Source of the DNA: Protea cynaroides
Lineage: Eukaryota; Streptophyta; Magnoliopsida; Proteales; Proteaceae
Assembly: GCA_028583415.1 (NCBI GenBank)
Contig: CM053265.1
Location: forward strand, 33,130,794 to 33,194,793
Direction: 5' to 3'
DNA length: 64,000 nt
Shown: one piece after another, positions 59,156 through 64,000 of the stretch
Layout: each line of letters starts with the position of its first letter
Numbering within the stretch: position 1 is the stretch's first letter
Notes under the pieces: model-generated
Databases searched by the model: none
Told to the model about the DNA's origin: nothing
What the model saw: only the letters and a program-made list of their open reading frames with translations
Made by a program: the position numbers and the translations under genes

Positions 59156-61787
59156 ACTCTCTCCCTCACTTTCTCTCTCTCTTTGTCTCTGTCTCTCTCT
59201 CTTTCTACATCATTCTCTCTCCGTATCACTCTCTCTGTCTCTCTCTTTTTCTTGGTCTCTCTATTTCAACTTCCCTCTCTTTCTCTCTCTCTACGTCTCA
59301 CTCACTCTCTCTCTTTCTCTTTCTACTTCTCTTACTTTCTCACTCCCTACTTCTCTCTCAGTCTCTCTCTTTCTATCTCTCTTTCAACTTATCTCTCCCT
59401 TTCTCCCTTTCTTTCTCTCGCTTTTTCCCTCTCTCTCTACTTCTCTCTATATGTCTCTTTCTCTCCCTCATACATTTGCTCCCTTTCTCTCTTTCTCTCT
59501 TTCTCTCTCCAATTTTCTCTTTCAACTTCTCTCTCTTTTTCACTCTCTACTTCTCTCTCTTTTGCTCTATCTTTATCTCTCCTTCTCTCTCTCTCTCTTC
59601 CTCTTTATCTCTATCTCTACATAGCTCACTTTCTATTTCTCTGTCCATCTACTCTCTCTCCCTCTTTCTACTACTCTCTCCCACCTCTCTCTCTCTCTAC
59701 TTAGCTCTCTTTCTCTTTCTCTCTCTTCTTCTCTATCACTCTTTTTACTCTCTCTCACACACTTTCTCTTTCTCTCTTTCCCACTCACTTCATGTCTCTC
59801 TATTTCTACTTCTTTCTCCCTACTTATCTCTCTCTCTCCCTTTCTCTCTCTCTTTCTCTCTCCACCTTTCTTTTGCTCTCCCACTATTTCTACTTCTCAC
59901 TCTCTTTCTCAACCACTCTCTCTCCTTTCACTCACTATCTTTTCTCTCTCCCTCTCATTCTCAGTCTCTCTCTTAGTACTTCTCCCTCTCTCAGCTCTCT
60001 TTCAACTTCTCACTCTTTCCCACTCTCTACTCTCTCTCTCCCTTTTTCTTTCTACTTCTCTCTCAAACTTTTATTTTCTCTCTCTCTACTTCTCTCTTTC
60101 TATCTCTGTCAATACTTTTCTTCCTCTCTCTCTCGTTCACCTTCCCTCTCACTCCCTCTCACTCTCTGCTTCTCTCTCACATTTTCTACGTCCCTCTCTC
60201 TACTTCTCTCTCTCTCTTTCTATTGTCTCTTTCTCTCTCCTTTTTCTCGTTCTGCTATCTCCCTCTCTCTCTTGTTCGACTGTCTCTCTCTTTCTCTTTC
60301 TCCGTCTCTTTTCACTTCTCTCTCTCTCTTTCTACTCTCTCCCTTTCCTTCTCTTTTCTACTTTTCTCTCACCCTTTCTACTCTATCTTTTCCTTTCTCT
60401 CTCCTTTTACTTCTCCCTCTTTCTCTCTTGTCTTTCTTTCTATTTCACATTCTCTCTTGTCTTTCTTTCTATTTCACATTCTCTCTCTATGTCTCTATCT
60501 CATTCATTTTCTCTCTCTTTTTCTATCTCTCTCTCCTCTCTCTCTTTCACTCAACCTCTTTTTTCTCTCTTTTTTCTCTCTCTTCTTTCTACTTCTCCCT
60601 TGCTCTCTCTTTCTCTTTCTCTCTCTTTCTACTACCCTCTCTATCTCTCCCTCTCTCTCTACATCTCTTTCTCTCTATCCCTTTCTCTTTATCTCTACTT
60701 CGCTCTCTTTTCCTTTCTCTCTTTTTCTACTCCTCTCTCTCTCCCATTTTCTTTCACTCCCACTACTTCTCTCTGTCTATCTTTCTCCCTCTTCCTACTT
60801 CTCTCTCTCCTCTTTCCCTCTCTACGTCTCTTTCTCTCCCTCTCTTTCATTTTACCTCTCTCTCTCCCTACTTTCCTCTCTCTCTCTTTCTACTTCTCTC
60901 TCTCCCTCTCTTCCTCTATCTCATTCATTATGACTCACTTTCTCTCTCGCTCTCTCTTTCTATGTCTCTCTCTCTCTACTTCTCTTTCTCTCTTTCTACT
61001 TCTCTCCCTCTCTCTACTTCTCTCTCTATTTCTCACTTTCTATCTCTTATCTCTCTCGTTCTCTCTATTTCTACTTCTCTCTCTTTACATCTCTCTCTCT
61101 ACATCTCTCTATCTCTCTCTCTCTCTCTTTATCTCTTCTCTCTTTCTACTTTTCTTTTTCTCTCTCTCACTCACTCTCTCTCTCTCTCTTTCTTTCAACT
61201 TTTTTCTCTCTATTTCTCTATTTCTCCATATCTCTCTCTTTCTCTCTCTCTCTCCCGCTCTATCTCTTTGACTCTCTCTTCTCACTCTCTCCTTCTACTT
61301 CTCTCCCTCTCTTTTGACTTCTCTCTCTAATTCTCTACTTCTCTCTCTCTTTTCTCTCCCTCTTTCTTCTCTCTCTCCCCCTCTCTTTCTCTCTCTCTTT
61401 TCTCTCTCTTTCTACTTCTCTCTCTCTTTCTATTTCTGTCTCTTTCTCACTCTCTACTTCTCTCAGTCTCTCATTCTCTTTCCACTCTCTCTCTCTCTCT
61501 CTCTTTCTCTCTCCCTTTTTCTCTCTCTCTCTCTCTCACTCTCTCTTTATCCCTCTCTTTCAACCTCTCTCTCTTTACCATTATACTTCTTTCTCTTTCT
61601 CTCTTTGCCAGTCTCTCTCTCCCCCTCTCCCTCCCTCTCTCTGTCTACTTCTTTCCCTCTACTTATCTCTCTTTCTCTCTTTTTCCCCCTCTCTGTATAT
61701 TTCAACTTCGTTCTTTCCTTCTCTCTCTACTTCTCTCTCACTCTTTTTATTTCTCTTTTTTACTTCTCTTACTTTCTCACTCCCTAC

Positions 61788-61831
<44 letters not shown>

Positions 61832-62123
61832 TACACATACTCTCTCTTTATCTCTCTCTTTCTACTTTTCTCTTTCTACTTCTCTCTCCTACTGTCTACT
61901 TCTCTCTTTCTCTCTCTCTATCTGACTCTTTCTCTCTCTCTATCTCAATCTCTACATAGCTCACTTTCTCTTACTCTCTCTCTCCTACTCTCTCCCCCTC
62001 TTTCTACTACTCTCAATCTCTCTACTTAGCTCTCTTTCTCTTACTCTCTCTCCTTTCTTCTCTATGTCTCTTTTTAATCTCTCTCCTTTTCTCTCTCTCT
62101 CTTTCTCTCTCTCTCTCTCCTTT

Positions 62124-62154
<31 letters not shown>

Positions 62155-64000
62155 ATCTCTCTGTCTTTCTACTTCTTTCTTTCTACTTCTCTCTCTTTCT
62201 ACTTCTCTCATTCACAATCTCTCTCTACTTTTCACTCGCCCTCTCTCTTTCTACTTCTCACTCTCTTTCTATACCTCTGTCTCTTTTCACTCTCTTTTTC
62301 ACACACTCTCTCTCCCTCTGTTTCTCTCTCTCTTCCTACTTCTCTCTCTCTCTCTTTCTACTTCACTCTCTTTCTGACTCTCTACTCTCTCTCTGCCTCA
62401 CTCTTTCTCTTTCTCTCTCTACCTCTCCTTCTCTCTCTCTCTCTCTACTTCACTCCCTCTCTCTCTATTTCTCTTTCATCTTCCCTCTCTCTCACTCTCT
62501 AGTTCCCTCTCTCTCACTTTCTATGTCCTTATTTTTCTACTCTCTCACTTTTCCCTCTCTAACTCTCTTTCTCTCTCTCAACTTCTCTCCCTCTCTCCAT
62601 CATACTTTCATCTTCTCTCTCTCCTACTTTCTATGTCCCTCTTTTTTTACTTCTCTCTCTCTCTCTCTCCCTATTCTACTACATCCTTTCCACTTCTCTC
62701 TCTCCTTCTCTCTCTCCTTTTACTTCTCCCTCTCTCTCTCTTTTTATACTCTCTCTCTTACCCTTCTCCCCTTTTTTCTACTTCTCTCTCTCTCTCTCTT
62801 TAACTTTCTCTTTCTCCCTATCTTTTTAGTTTTCTCTCACTCTCCTCTCTTTCTACTTCTCTCTCTGTTACTCTCTCTCTCTCTCCCACATTCTCTCTCT
62901 CTACTTGGTTCACTTTCTCTTTCTCTTTCTCCTACTCTCTCTACCTTTCTCTACTACTATCTCTCTCTCTCCCTCCCTCTATAGAGAGCTACTTGGCTAT
63001 CTTTCTCTTTCTCTCTCTCCTTCTTCTCTAAGTTTCTTTTTACTCTCTCTCTCTCTCTCTCTCTTTCTCCCTCTATCTCTCTCTCTTTCTACGTCTTTCT
63101 TTTCCTACTTCTTTCTCTAACTGTCTCTACTTTTCACTCGCTCTCTCTCTTTTCACTCCTCACTCTCTTTTTATACCTCTCTCTTTTTCTCTACCTTTCT
63201 CTCTTTTCAATCTCTCTTTCTTCGCTCTCTCTCTCCCTCTATTTCTCTCTCTCATTCTACTTCTCTCTCTCTCTTCTGCTTCGCTCTCTTTCTCTCTCTC
63301 TACTTCTCTCTCTCTCTCTCTCTCTCTCTTTTTTACTACTCTCTCCCTACCTCTCCATCTCTCTTTCTATTTCTCTCGCTCTCTCTCTCTCTCTCTCTCT
63401 CACTTTCATCTTCTCTATTTCTCTCTCCGCTTCACCTTCACTTACTTTCTATGCCCTTTTTCTACTCTCTCTCTCTCTCTCTTTCTCCCTCTCTCTTTCC
63501 CTCTCTTTCAACTTCTCTCTCTAACTCCCTTTCTCACTCCACTTCTCTCCCTCTTTCACTCTCACTCTCACTCTCACTTTCATCTTCTCACTCTCTCTCA
63601 CTCTCTCTTCAACCTCCCTCTTTCTACTTCTTTCCCTCTCTTTCTCTCCCTCTCTCTCTCTCTTTTTACTTATTCCCTCTCTCTCTTTTCTCTTTCTACT
63701 TCACTTTCTCTCTATCTCTTTCCCTCTCTATTTTTCCCTCTCTCACTCATTTCGATCTCTCTCTCTCACTTTTCCCCTTCACTCTCTCTTTCTACTTCTC
63801 TCTCTATTTCTCTTTCTCCCTCTCTTTTTAGTTCTCTCTCTCTCCTCTTTTTCTACTTCTATCTCCCTCATTCTCTCTCTCTCCTCTCCCTGTCTCACTC
63901 TATCTCCTTCTCTCTCTCTCTTTAACTTTCTCTTTTTCCCTCTCTTTTTAGTTTTCTCTCAGTCTCCTCTCTTTCTACTTCTCTCTCTGTCTCTCTCTCT
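57093..64000 (+). repeat. CT-rich satellite array, block 4 (runs off the right edge)
   Basis: Near-pure pyrimidine to the window end. Landmarks: ATAATATATATATGTC near 57567, AACATATCGCCC at 57984, TCGTCTCTCGTCTC near 58636, TCTATGTCTCTTTTT near 62064 and its decayed copy near 63028, CTATGTCCTTATTTTT near 62521 and CTATGCCCTTTTTC near 63449. The last four give a local spacing near 0.93-0.96 kb. Confidence 0.93.

Noticed and set aside
9102..64000. Telomeric (TTTAGGG) repeats, rRNA or tRNA genes in the satellite blocks
   Set aside because: None seen by eye; the arrays are CT-rich without the telomere word.

Overview
The window is non-genic DNA from a nuclear plant genome, almost certainly a flowering plant. 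The evidence is Ty3/gypsy polyproteins of plant chromovirus type, a primer-binding site matching plant initiator-Met tRNA, heavy C-to-T/G-to-A decay, and kilobases of satellite-like pyrimidine DNA. I cannot name the species, and I see no intact host gene, rRNA or tRNA gene.

Two kinds of DNA alternate. The background is a very long, strand-asymmetric CT-rich array (9102-11308, 23218-37859, 49815-54745, 57093-64000; about 28.7 kb once insertions are removed). It is not a plain microsatellite. Rare A- or G-containing landmark words recur in the same order at kilobase spacing, giving modules of about 2.3 kb and a higher-order period of about 8.1 kb in the best-preserved part. Into this array have jumped three related LTR retrotransposons, all with gag-pol on the minus strand: element A (1-9101, cut by the window edge), element B (11309-23217, target duplication TTTTC) and element C (37860-49814, target duplication TACTA). 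A solo LTR of a diverged relative lies in the opposite orientation (54746-57092).

Read on the minus strand, each element is: 5' LTR of about 2.3 kb, initiator-Met primer site, a leader of about 2.5 kb, gag, protease, reverse transcriptase-RNase H, integrase with a C-terminal chromodomain-like segment, polypurine tract, 3' LTR. Motifs and domain order fit the Tekay/Del group of chromoviruses. All three copies are broken by nonsense codons and small indels, so none looks autonomous.

Two parts of the architecture stand out. First, the leader carries a roughly 425-440 codon gene on the opposite strand to gag-pol, preceded in every copy by a possible 5'-UTR intron of about 0.43 kb. Its protein resembles a plant transposon-associated family and ends in a coiled coil. 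Second, gag and protease are separated in every copy by a 69-71 nt segment that contains the stop codons, has GT and AG ends, and restores one continuous frame when removed; it looks like a small intron. Clusters of a GGGTCGA-type word occur in both the LTRs and the leader, and a TATA box next to a GACGTC core marks the likely LTR promoter, including in the diverged solo LTR.
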